Assembly: GCA_028015205.1 (NCBI GenBank)
Contig: JAPWFG010000023.1
Coordinates: 992,001-1,056,000 of the forward strand
Length of the DNA: 64,000 nucleotides
DNA from: Mytilisepta virgata
Lineage: Eukaryota > Mollusca > Bivalvia > Mytilida > Mytilidae
Reading direction: 5' to 3'
The notes below the pieces were generated by a model, which saw nothing but the letters and a program-made list of their open reading frames with translations, was not told where the DNA came from and did not search any database. Position numbers and translations under genes: made by a program. The first letter of the stretch is position 1. The number at the start of each line of letters is the position of its first letter. Of the stretch, positions 31,422 to 42,800 are shown in pieces.

Positions 31422-31433
31422 TTCTAAGAAATG

Positions 31434-33129
31434 TAAATGGTTAATCTTTTACTTAATCCTTACAATTCAGTAGTTTTGTATGGGTAATATAACAGGGAAC
31501 TATTTTTCAGCCGTGAATGTGACATTATATACAATTTTAAAATTCTGATCTATTATTTTTCATGTTAGGATTAAAATACAATGTGCTGGTCTTTTTCTTT
31601 TGATCTTTTATTGTGTTCATATACCCCATGTATGCTACTCAGATCTTGCCTACTGCCATACATAACTTCCTGCAGATATCACCTTGGAAAACTGGAGTGG
31701 ATGTGGTCTTATCGTTACTCCCTGCAGATTTTGCCTTTTATAAAATAACGGGACGTAGATGTTGTCCTGTAACTACTCATTCTCTAGCAATTAATAAATT
31801 CTCTGGAATACAAATATCATTTCAATATAATATCCACAATTTTCAAAAAATTTGCAGAATCTGACTACACAGAGTTAATAACAAATATTTTATGATCCAG
31901 TATTTTTGCATATTATTTATCACAAATCTTTGGAATCCATGTTATTCTCTGCTTTTCCACAAGCTGAAACAATTCTTTCATCACACGCCTTTAAACTTCA
32001 TGGGGAGATTCTTTAGTTTTTGCCTGTCATCTTCCTCATCTTCTGTCCACCCTCCTTTCTTGTTTGATCTGAAAATAAATTTCGAACAAAATTGTTACTG
32101 GTACTAAATTTTTTTACTACATTTAGGACTTCATTTATTGTACAAATAATAGGCATGTTCAAAAATGTATTCAAACAACTTTTACATAGGTGCAAAAAGG
32201 GTATATCTAGGTGCACATAAACTGGGGAATCCGATGCAAATGATCTGTGTATTTATGTGTTGGAAGCCTTATTTATAATTTATAACAAACAAGGTTGTTA
32301 AAAGAATAGCCAATGTCTTTATCAGATAACAGCAAAATAACATAAATAACAAGATGAAGAGTTGCAATTAAAATTCATCTGAGACAATGCTGATATAAAC
32401 CTTTGACATAAATTTCATTAAAATCTGTTGAGACATGTTGATATGAGAGTGCACAGTAAGTCAATTTTCCATATTTTTACTGTAACAAAGGGGAATAACT
32501 ACAAGAATATAAATCAGACAGTGCTGATTATAGAACTCATCTAATATAGATGATATCTGATATAAACCTTTGACAAAAATTTTATTAAAATGTGTTGAGA
32601 CATAGATATGAGAGTTCTCATAAAATAAAAGATAAAAAATAAAATATATATAAAATATAAAAATATAAAGTCAACTTTGCATATTTTTTTTGTTCCAAGG
32701 GGAATAACTGAGCATCAAAGATACAAAAGCCGAGCTGCAACATAATTTTGAATGTATTATTAAGGCAAATAACAATGACATGAATAATTGGCTTTAACTG
32801 AAATTCTATTTTCGATTTTCTTAATTTATGTTACAAGTCTTAATTCAAAGTCTTCCAGAAAGTTTACTAAATTTGAAATAGGCCAACTTTTCCAAGTACT
32901 TCCTGTTCCGCTGTCGAAATATTTGACGCAATGTTGCTAAGAAATTCTCAAATAACTGTTCTATGCAATTGCTATTTCAATGTTAATTATTTTAAAGCAT
33001 GGTTGCTACATACCTTTCCCAAAAATAAAAGGTCTGAGTGTCTTCCAGGATATTTACCAATGATGGAAGTATAATGGTTGAAATTCAACTGATCAACGCA
33101 ATTGATATTTTACAGCTGATTAAGTTATT
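31434..33129. other. Intergenic with an old ~200-bp duplication
   Basis: CTGATATAAACCTTTGACA with ATTAAAATCTGTTGAGACAT recurs at about 32390 and 32560. Otherwise nothing recognised. Confidence 0.45.
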
Positions 33130-33470
33130 ATATGGTTGCAATGTACAATTCCAAAAAATTAAAGGTGATTGGCCCCAAAATATCAACACCTGTTAAGGGC
33201 CCCTATACAAATATATTTGTAAAGTTTAGGTTCAGTCGGTTCAGCCAGTAACTCTTGAGAAGAATTTTTCAAAGTTCACTCAATCATAAATGAGATAAGG
33301 CTCTGGTGGCCAAGTATTTCGATGAATTGGCACCATGGACAGGACCTTACAAAGAACACTTATGTCAAGTTTGGTTAAATTCTGTTAAGCGGTTCTCAAG
33401 AAGAAGATGTGAAGAGTTAACAGACAGCCAGATGACAGTTTCCAAGTGATGATAATAGCTCACAATGTCA
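33130..33470 (+). mobile_element. Hairpin-ended repeat, degraded fragment
   Basis: It carries the family's TCTCAAGAAGAAGATGTGAA and AAGTGATGATAATAGCTCAC, but the terminal hairpin is broken. Confidence 0.6.
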
Positions 33471-33843
33471 GCAAAACTTTTTGAATACAGATTTAAATTT
33501 CATTTCTATAATGGCATAATATTATTTTAAAAACTTCATTCCATGAAATTCTAAATAATTATAAAACATGAAAAAACGCAACAGCAACAAATATTCTAAT
33601 TTACAAACAAATGAAATGAAGATGTAAATCTTTCTAAATAATTCTATATTTTCAGTGATTGAAGTTCTTACACTTCAAAGTAAATCTGATGGATTAGTAA
33701 GTGTATTTATTCACTGATATTAAATATATTTTGGTCAATTACAAGGGATTTTCATTTCATTTTGTTTGTTTTAAACTCCAAATCCACAAAATCATGAACA
33801 CACTAATAAACTTTTTCACCAGGAAAATTGATGTCAACGAAAA

Positions 33844-35000
33844 ACTAGAGGCTCACCTGAGCCTGTATGGTTCACCGAGATTTTATTACATAGATGCCAA
33901 CCCCTTTTTGGTGCTATCAGTAAAACAATCGGAGTTGTCAGTAATTTGCAAATTTTTTCCGGTAATCATAATTTTTCATAGAAACATAAACTAAATAGAT
34001 CGTTTTATAAAACAAATAATCCCAAGACATCCCGAAAGTATTTAAAAATCTGAATCTCTATAGCGCTTTATCTTTCTACAATAATAACCTGTAATGAAAG
34101 ATTAGAATCTATAATGAACGGAAATCCATAATAATAGACTGTAAACTGTAGAACTGTAATTTTGACCTGAAATTTGTAACAGTTACGGTAAAACTGTAAT
34201 GGTTGGCATCTATATTATTTGCCCATTATAAAATATAAAATCTTTTGTATCCACAAAATGTCAAATTAACCTTGATATTTGACCTTTGCCCTAAATAGGT
34301 GGTTATTGCAACTTTGGTTACAGTCTGCCCATTAGTTCCTGAGCAAACGACAAAAAATGTTTTTTCCAATATGGATTCAATGGAAACTTTGAACAGCTGC
34401 AGTCGTCGGTTGATCATATGAATCTTAAACAAAAGTGGATGTTTGTAGAGCATGTAGAGGGTACTGTTGTCATCAATCTCGCAAAGTTTCAAAACATTTA
34501 TTAATATAGTTCCAAAGCCGAAATTTTGATAGAGGTCCTTCCATATATCATTTCTACCAACTTTTGATACAATCTAACCATTAGTTCTTGACAAAAAAGT
34601 CATTTATTATATGGTTTCAATGGAAACTTTGAACAGCCGCAGCCATCTGTTGAGCATATAAATCTCAACCAAAAGTGGATCTTTTGTAGACGGTATTGTT
34701 GTTATCAATCCTGCAAAGTTTCAAAACCATTCAATACTGTAGTTTCAGAGGAGAAGATTTTTGAAAATTGGCCAAACAAAATCAAAGATGGCCTCTGGCG
34801 GCCATGTTGTTCATCAAACCAGAACCAATGGTGGATCGTTTGTAAAGATCCTTCCAATATATCATTCCTGCCAAATTTGGCTACAATCTGCCAAGTAGTT
34901 TCAGAGAAGAAGATCAAAATGTGAACAGTTTACGGACGACGACAGATGACGGACGCATAGTGACGACATAAGCTCACATGGCCTATAGGCCCGATGAGTT
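33844..35000 (+). mobile_element. Hairpin-ended repeat H4
   Basis: The start ACTAGAGGCTCACCTGAGCC and the end AGCTCACATGGCC / GGCCCGATGAGTT bracket the family body. A small TIR element (33890-34213) is nested in it. Confidence 0.8.
33890..34213. mobile_element. MITE nested in H4
   Basis: Perfect 13-bp inverted ends ATAGATGCCAACC (33890-33902) and GGTTGGCATCTAT (34201-34213). Short, AT-rich and non-coding interior. Confidence 0.75.
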
Positions 35001-35189
35001 AAAAAACTGAATTAACAGAAATACTCTGAATAACTGGAAAGGTCAACACTGACATACCAATCATCAAACTTTGTCCAATCAACAGAGCTTTAGACAGAAA
35101 AAAATAACAAATACAGAAATAAAACAGTGTCAGGATAGTATGACCTTTACCTAACCTCTCAAATAGGTATCCTGACACACTATAAACAC

Positions 35190-35700
35190 ACCATACAATT
35201 GAATTGTTATGATACAATCAAAAACCATTGGACATGGTCAAAAACCATCATTTTACCAAATATGGTAAATATCGACATAATGTATATCTCATGTCTATCA
35301 AATTTTCTTCAATGAACTATACTTTCCAGGTAAAGACCTTTTATCAGTTATTCCAAAAGATTAGTAGTTTTGAATTCTTACACTTGGATAGTTGCAAAAA
35401 GTAAACATGTAAAAAAATGTCATGATACAGCACATACCTTTCAAATTTCAGACAATATATGATGTATCAAAACAATTTTTGAAATTTTGTTATTTTTCAC
35501 CAGTAAAAGCATTCAACATTAAAACAATTTATTGTGTGTGTTTGTTGATAAAATGTTACTTCTGGAAGGATAATTTTTTTAAGAAAGTTTAATACACACA
35601 AGATATGCACATTACTAATTTTTACCATATTTGGCAAAACATTGGTTTGTGACCATGTCAGATGGTTTTTGATCGTATCATAACAATTTGGTTGTATGGT
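35190..35700. mobile_element. Foldback element with ~83-bp inverted arms
   Basis: The left arm runs about 35190-35272 (ACCATACAATTGAATTGTTA ... ACCAAATATGGTAAAT) and the right arm about 35617-35700, with roughly 85 percent complementarity by eye. Similarity may extend some 30 bases beyond each arm. Confidence 0.8.
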
Positions 35701-35933
35701 GTGATAAAAGTCAAGACAATGTGATAACCAACAAGGTGACCACTAGCTAGAAACGTTAAAATTTGTTAGATGGTACATAATTCTGAAAGCAAGATCAAAA
35801 TATCCTCGTTTTAACAGTAAAACTAGCTAATCCTCTTGTAGCTCCTGGTTGGTTAAAAGAAACATTCAGAAATAACACTACCATTCAAGGGTTTAATGCT
35901 ATCTTGTCATGGAGTTCAATAGATGGATGGATG

Positions 35934-36267
35934 AATTATTGTTTAACGTCCAGTGGCAACCAGGTGCATATCAGGACGAGAACATGTTGATATGATAATG
36001 AATATGATCCCTGCTTTGTACTAGACCGACACGCTGAGTCGGATTTCTAATGTGCTAACTGTCCGCAGGAAGACATATCACCTCACTCGGACACATTATA
36101 CTGACTCCAAGCCGACCAGTCTTTGCTCTTACTCCTAGATGCCGCGTGCTTGGCGGAGAAGCAGCAAATACCAATTTTAATGTCTTTGGTTTGACCCGGC
36201 CGGGGATCGAACCCGCGACCTTCCGCACTCGGGGCGAACACGCTACCACGAGACCACCGAGGCGGTT
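35934..36267 (-). mobile_element. SINE family B, copy 3
   Basis: Reverse orientation, with head GGTGGTCTCGTGGTAGCGTG on the minus strand. The target-site duplication GAGTTCAATAGA is at 35922-35933 and 36268-36279. Confidence 0.92.
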
Positions 36268-36484
36268 GAGTTCAATAGAAATCGGCACTTTATGTGAGAG
36301 GCCAGTACAAATTTAGTCTTCCAAGTCCATGGGGAAAAAGGCAACTTAGACAGAAATACAAAAAAAAATCCATATTTAGTTTGTAGCCTGTACCGTGAAA
36401 AAAAATCTCCGATTTATATGTCTGAAATATATATTCCCTACTTGCAGAGCTCGGGATGCATACATATTTTTATCATTTTTTGAC

Positions 36485-36815
36485 AGAGTTATCGTTCCTC
36501 ACAGCAGGTGTGATTTCGAGGTCACTCATGGTATTTCACCAGAATTGAATGAAAAAGATTGAGGAGTTTGAATGAAGAACGGAATTCCCTATAAACAATA
36601 TTAACTGTGCAATCGAGAACTTGGGGCTTTTCCATTTTTTTCACTGGTAAGACATTGAAAATTTTCATATGTATCCCAACTACATAAAATTGAAAGCAGA
36701 TCCTATATAATGAGGAATTCCCTTCACCTTTCGGGCTTTTCTGTTTTATCATTCGGATTGAAAGGTAAATCGGCGTGTTCCTAGGGAGACACCTGCTGTA
36801 AAGAACGACAACTTT
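36485..36815. mobile_element. MITE with ~27-bp inverted ends
   Basis: AGTTATCGTTCCTCACAGCA then GGTGT (36487-36511), mirrored by ACACCTGCTGTAAAGAACGA then CAACTTT (36789-36815). Open frames inside are not supported as genes. Confidence 0.7.
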
Positions 36816-37496
36816 TGGCAGGATAGTCAACTGCAAGTTGGGAATATTTATGAAAACATCCCAAAATATTTTAAGTTTTTATCTAATATTCTTGATAATA
36901 AAAATCTCAACCCCCCTCCCTCCATCCTCCCACAACAAAAGTATAATACAGTACCCCTTATGAAATAGGATATCTGATAAAGCAATATATCGGGAAATGG
37001 GATATAATATCAAAACATCAAACCATTTCTTAGTTATTTTATGTTAAATTTATTGGATATTTGCATACCTGATAATAGAATACTCCTTCCAATTGGATAG
37101 AATTTTCATCTAACATTGATGACAATGTCATTATAATAGAATATTTTTGTTTCTGTGTACAAGAAATGACTTTTTGAGTCAACAAATATTCATTCTATTT
37201 GAACATATATGTTTGGTCAATTGACCTCGTTCACCTATAAATAAATGCCAATAGATTGAAATATGCCAGATGATAGGATACTACGTATGTGCACATAAAA
37301 CATATAAAAATGAAATTAAATGGCCAATTTTTGTCAGAATTGTTGTTTCTATCGTGGATAATGGGATATTTTTTTTTTGGCATTTTTAATATCCAATTAG
37401 CAGGCTGACAATCTGTGAAAGGTAGGCATTAGCATAAGCATAGGTTTACAAGAGGATTGAATTTGTGAGTACCAGATGATCCCATTTGATGTGATA

Positions 37497-37638
37497 TACA
37501 GTCGACTCCTAATTGATTATTCAACCTATCAGGAGTTAATTCATTTTTGTACATGTATTACTGTGGAGAGACCAAACATCTATTTGACCTGCCTGGAATT
37601 TTGAAGTTAGTGCACTTGAGCAAACATGCTTGACTGTA
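37497..37638. mobile_element. Possible short pogo-like remnant
   Basis: TACAGTCGACTCC on the left and TTGACTGTA on the right give short inverted ends with TA borders. Weakly conserved. Confidence 0.4.
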
Positions 37639-38013
37639 TGCAAGATCTACATTTGATTTTTGACTTGCATTCATCAAACCAAAAATATTATAACAAAATT
37701 TCACCATGTTCACCAGCATAACAGTTTTCAGAAAAAAGTTTTGAGAAAATATTTTTTACTTGACTTCATCAAACCCAAAATATTTTTGACAAAATTTCAG
37801 CCAAAAAAATGTCCATAAAATAAACTCTTGAGAAAAAATTATATCACATAAAATAAGACACCATATGTTATGGTTTTCATACAATGATTTACTTTAGTAG
37901 ATCTCCAAATGATGGCTTCCTATCTCTGTTGACAAAGAAAAAAATAACACATGACTGAATAATTCAATGCCATTATTGTAGCCTTGAACACTATAGAAAT
38001 ATGAATGGTTGTA

Positions 38014-38192
38014 CAGTGAAACCTGTCTTGAGAGACCACCCCTTTTGCCATGAAAATCTGGTCTTTCATGACAGGTAGTTTCTCAGTATAGGTGTTTATT
38101 ATAATGAATGTTACAGTTATGGCAAAGTCCAACTGGTCTCCCAAAAGAGGATGGTCTTTCATGGGAGAGGTCTCTCAAGACAGGTTTTACTG
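38014..38192. mobile_element. TA-flanked MITE (CAGTGAAACCTG family)
   Basis: CAGTGAAACCTGTCTTGAGA then GACC on the left, and its near-exact inverse GGTCTCTCAAGACAGGTTTT then ACTG on the right, flanked by TA. It is related by its ends to the element at 58334-58579. Confidence 0.85.
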
Positions 38193-39268
38193 TACTGGAA
38201 AATAACTCTTACCTTTTTTAACAATTAAAATTATCATTTGTGTACATGTATCATAATTTTGTAGTTATTATCGCCGATTTCAGAACTATTCTTAACTTTA
38301 TTAGGCCAAAAAAATATATCTGTTTCATGTCTCCAAGCTAAACAAAATATGGGCAGTGGTTAGGGAAAAATATTTTGAACTTTTTGTTTTTCAAGAGAGG
38401 GAGGCAGATAGAGAGAGTCTAATAATATTATATCCAATAATATTTTAAAAAAATTATATTCTTGGTAATCCTAGAAGAGAAAGTGTGTAAAACAATTTGT
38501 TTTTGTTACATGTATTTTGTGATTGTCTCACTGTAATTTAACCTTATTTTGAATAATGCACACTGTGAGTTGACAGTAATATGTATACTACCATATTTAT
38601 TACTGAAATCTGTGCAAGATTCAGAACAAATTTCCCGAAAACAAGAAAAACATTTTTTGTTTATGGAAGAATGACTTTATGTTTTTGGATCATGGGAAAA
38701 CATTGGGGAAGATTCAGTCAGGAAACAGATATGTAATTTCTTTTAGCCTTACTTACAGTTTTCCATTTAATTATCCATTAAGCCAAATTTTACTACAGGG
38801 TTCCCATAGTTTTCCAAACAAAAAATTCCAGGGTTTTTGAAGGATTTTTCCAGGAATCTTTCCCACTTTCAACGGTGATAAAATAATTTTACTAATTTCC
38901 TACTTATTAAAAGGACTATGCATCTCAGTTTTTATGATGCAGAAGTCATGAATACGTTACAGAGCAATATGTGTCTCATTTAATACTACTGCGAACTTAC
39001 TGGTCCAAAGCTGTAGAGGGATGAATAAACAATGATCAAAGGGGGGGTTATCTTTTTTCTCCTATTCTTGACGTGTTTAATCGGTGGGATAAAAATACAT
39101 AATATTTTTAACCACTTCCCGGTGATTAAATTTCTACATGGGAATTACTGCCGTTTTTTCTACAGTTATTGGAATGATAAACTAGAGAAGTCCCGAAATG
39201 ACGTCTATGTAAACAAACTGCATAGCAACAACATTTTCTTGAGGTTTTTGTCGAAAATCATAGTAGAA

Positions 39269-39434
39269 ATAGATTTTCCTTCAATTTACTCGTGAGTTAT
39301 GGAATTTCTCCACCCTCAATAGTTAAATTTTAGATTTTAACACGCCCGCAGAAGCTTGCGTGTTGAAAATGGAAAATTTAACTATCTCGGGTGAAGAAAT
39401 TACATAACTCACTCGTACCTGAAGGAGAATCTAT
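39269..39434. repeat. Long palindrome F1 downstream of XPR1
   Basis: Imperfect inverted arms of about 75 bp meet at the small GC-rich loop CCGCAGAAGCTT. The stem tip is AACACGC / GCGTGTT. It lies 170 bases past the possible XPR1 stop. Confidence 0.8.
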
Positions 39435-39603
39435 ATTTATCTAATGACGTCCTGTCAACAAAGTTCAAGGATTTATCTTGGTTTCTTGCCATTTTTTAAT
39501 GTGTGAAATTAAATTGCCAGGTTTTTCCCCTTTCCTGGTTTTGTGGGAACCCTGACTAATTTATCACCTTTAATTTTCAATGGTAAATACACTGCATAAA
39601 AAT

Positions 39604-39853
39604 TTATTTGAAAAAAAAATAAAATTTTATTAGCAAAGAGCTATAACAGACAATTCTAACATACTTTCTTCCAAGCAGACGACTTCTTTCATTGCTTCTG
39701 ATAAATTCTCCATCTTCGTCATCCATCATTTCTTCAAGCTGACTCTGGTCATTAGAGTCTATGGGAGCTATAGATATATCTCTTACTGCTCGGAACTGTC
39801 CACAATTATTCAAATGTTCATTTTCAAGACGGAAAAAATTCCACACAAATCGT
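39604..39853 (-). CDS. XPR1: XPR1 exon 14 (C-terminal tail; 3' border uncertain)
   Basis: TTTTTCAG acceptor. It contains [33 protein letters not shown] and an acidic tail EEMMDDEDG. Read straight through it stops at TAA 39604-39606 after a hydrophobic, T-rich tail that does not look like XPR1. A GTATGT donor at 39664-39659 after the LLGR codons would splice to a further tail exon downstream, which I did not find. Confidence 0.9.
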
Positions 39854-42800
39854 CTGAAAAATGGGGGAGAAAATGATTAACGCATTTTATACAGTTATCT
39901 CAAGAAGTTGTAAAATGGCAATTATGTCAATATTGGGGTTTTTTTGTGTTTATTTTTTATCTGCGATGAATGTTAACACATTATCTTCATAGTAATGTAT
40001 AACAACCAGGGGTCAGTTTTTTTTTAAATTATCTGTTAATCAAACCAAATTTTTCAAATTTTTGCTTCTTTGCTGATGGCGTTTTTGAATTTGTCTTCAT
40101 GTTTTAAGATTGTTGTTTTTGTTTTCAACATTTTATGAATTGAGCACAACTGATCAGAAATAAATCGATGAAATATGTACATCAAAATTTTAATCAAAGA
40201 ATTTATTACACTAGAATCTTGGTGGCTCGAACTCAGGTCGCTCGAACACCATGGATTTCTCGACCCTTTACCAAAGTCCAGTCATTTTTTCCATTATGTC
40301 TATGTAAATTAACCCTCAATTTTTCGAACACCGATTTCTCGAATTCTCGAACTCATTTTCTGGTCCGTACAACAGTAATTTAATGTAATTTACTCTCAGT
40401 AACTCCAACATAATTTTGGATTGTCGTACGTGACAAATAAGTGTGAAAAACCAGATGATGACAAGAAGGTGATTAATTTTCAGTTACAGGTCATTGATAA
40501 TCCACTTGATGTTTATCCGTGATTTTTTCTTAAATAATTGTTTCCACATCAAGATTTGATGTGTGGATGTTGTTTTAACGATCAGATAGATAAAAAGGAT
40601 TTAAATTAAATTTTACATTTATTGCTGGTTCAGAACTGAAAATTTTCCGGACTTCGATGGCTCGAACTACTGATTCCTTGAACTAATTTTACAGACCCCT
40701 TCGAGTTCGAGAAATCGAGATTCTACTGTATATGCAAATGGAATAAACACTTACAGAAATATTACTTAACAATAGAAATACAGTAACTGAAAAAATTTGG
40801 GCCCAGTAACTTAGCCTGCCTATCTGAGTAAACGTAATTAAAATATCAAACCTAAATAATTCTAACGATGCCAATAATGTGACTAAAACTTCTTTATGTT
40901 CAAAATAAGGATTTTCTCCAATAGAAACTGTCAATGTCCACACAAATCTCAGGAAAAGGTCTTCTATAATGGCAAAATAATAATATCCCTGCAAAGGAAA
41001 TCATAATATATTATACATCTCTTGATAATTCACCATGTTTTGTATAGAACAAATTATTGCGTGTTTTGTTTTCCTGACTGAACTAAATTATTCAGCCGAA
41101 AAACATTTTATGAATGTAAAAAGTATTTAAATTTTACATTTTCGGATTTTTTCTGGTTTTCCGATTTGGTTTGATTTTTATAATTCATATAATCATCCAA
41201 GCAGCATGATGATGAAGTAATTTGCTGTAAATCTTGTTTGAAAATATATTACATTTGGTGGCTTACAGATACACATGCAAATATAATTTGGTCCAGAAAT
41301 AATTTCATTAAGAAAGTGATAGACCAAAACCCTAGCAAAGGGGGATAATTGTCCTAAGGTCTAAAGGGAGACTATTTTATTATCTCCCCTGGGTAACATG
41401 GTTAAGGGAGATAATTTCTCATTCCCTTATCCATAGCAAGACGAATACAGAAATCAAGATATAGTAATATTACTATACCATAAAAATTCATGATGCCTAA
41501 CTAAACCATAACAGTCAATAGTACACCATAACAGCCTAATATTTTTGATTTTATGTGCCATTTTGAGCAGACGACAACTCTGTGAATAATGTACTGTTGA
41601 ATAGGTGTGGACTCTTGACATTTGGAATTTAGCAATTTTTTGTGTTTTCTTGCAGAAAATAGCAATTTAGCATTGCACTGCATTGACGCTATTTTAAAAA
41701 AATTGGAGTTAGCATAAAAATTTTGTCTGACAAAGCAAGGCCTAGATATCCCCTAGGTGTCTGCCAAATATCAGTTCACTACAACTTTTAGTTTTTCAGG
41801 AGATACGATATCATTTGGTATGGGGTACCGCATGGATTTTTACCAAACTTTCATAGAATTGTCATAACATTAATGGCAATCTAGTAGACTAAAGTCACAC
41901 AAATGATTCAAATCTTCTTAATTGCCTGGATCATATGACTTTTGCTGGCTTACAGTTAAATGTTATTTAGTTCAGAAATGATTTCATCAAGAAACAGATT
42001 CACCAAACCCCTGACCCACGAATTAATGTAAGTTAACTAATAAAGACTGCCTTATCATTAATCCTCTGCTTAATTCATTGGCCACATATGATTAAAGCAT
42101 ACCTTGTAAGCATACACAATTTCCTCTCTGAGAAATCTGTTTTCTCCAGCATTTTTGTCTAATATCCCCCAATCCATCTTAAGATCCCAGGTCAATGTAT
42201 AGCACGATGAAATAACGGCTGCTATTATCCATAGATAGAAGAATGCATGATTCTGTTTGTTATCTTTCCCATGCCATTCTGAAAACAAAATTTCACATCT
42301 TCATAAAGATTGAATAGGTAGACACATACCGGGTAGGCACAAATATTTGTCAAAATCCTGTATTCCAGAAAATTCCAGAAAGCTTTCAGCAATGAAACTG
42401 GGAAATTTGCTCATTTTTCTCACACATAAATGTTCTAGGTGAAATATTTTTCTGTAATATTTATCTGAACACAATCAGGAAGGATTAATTCATACAACAG
42501 AATAGTGATAATTACATCTCAAAACCAAGCAATAGGTCAATTTAAATGTAATTCAAATAGATTTATGTACTTAAATCAAATGATGAGATGTTTACAGGTA
42601 TCAATAGTATATGCATGTTCACGGTTTCCTTACAGAGTTGGCATTTTTTTTATTAGCCTTGTGAAAAACCAAAATTTCCTCCCATAAGGACAAAGTAACA
42701 AAATGGGTCAAAGACTCAATAGGCCAGGTTGTGTTGTGTATAAAAGAATTATACATGTAGAAATATCCACCCCATACCACAGGTAGGTTTAAGATGACTA

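Noticed and set aside
31613..31864. 83-codon plus-strand frame (KTGVDVVLSLLPADFAFYKI)
   Set aside because: No homology recognised and no flanking splice or promoter signals. It cannot be told from chance.
36522..36836. 104-codon minus-strand frame considered as a last XPR1 exon
   Set aside because: It coincides with the 36485-36815 TIR element and shows no similarity to the XPR1 tail.
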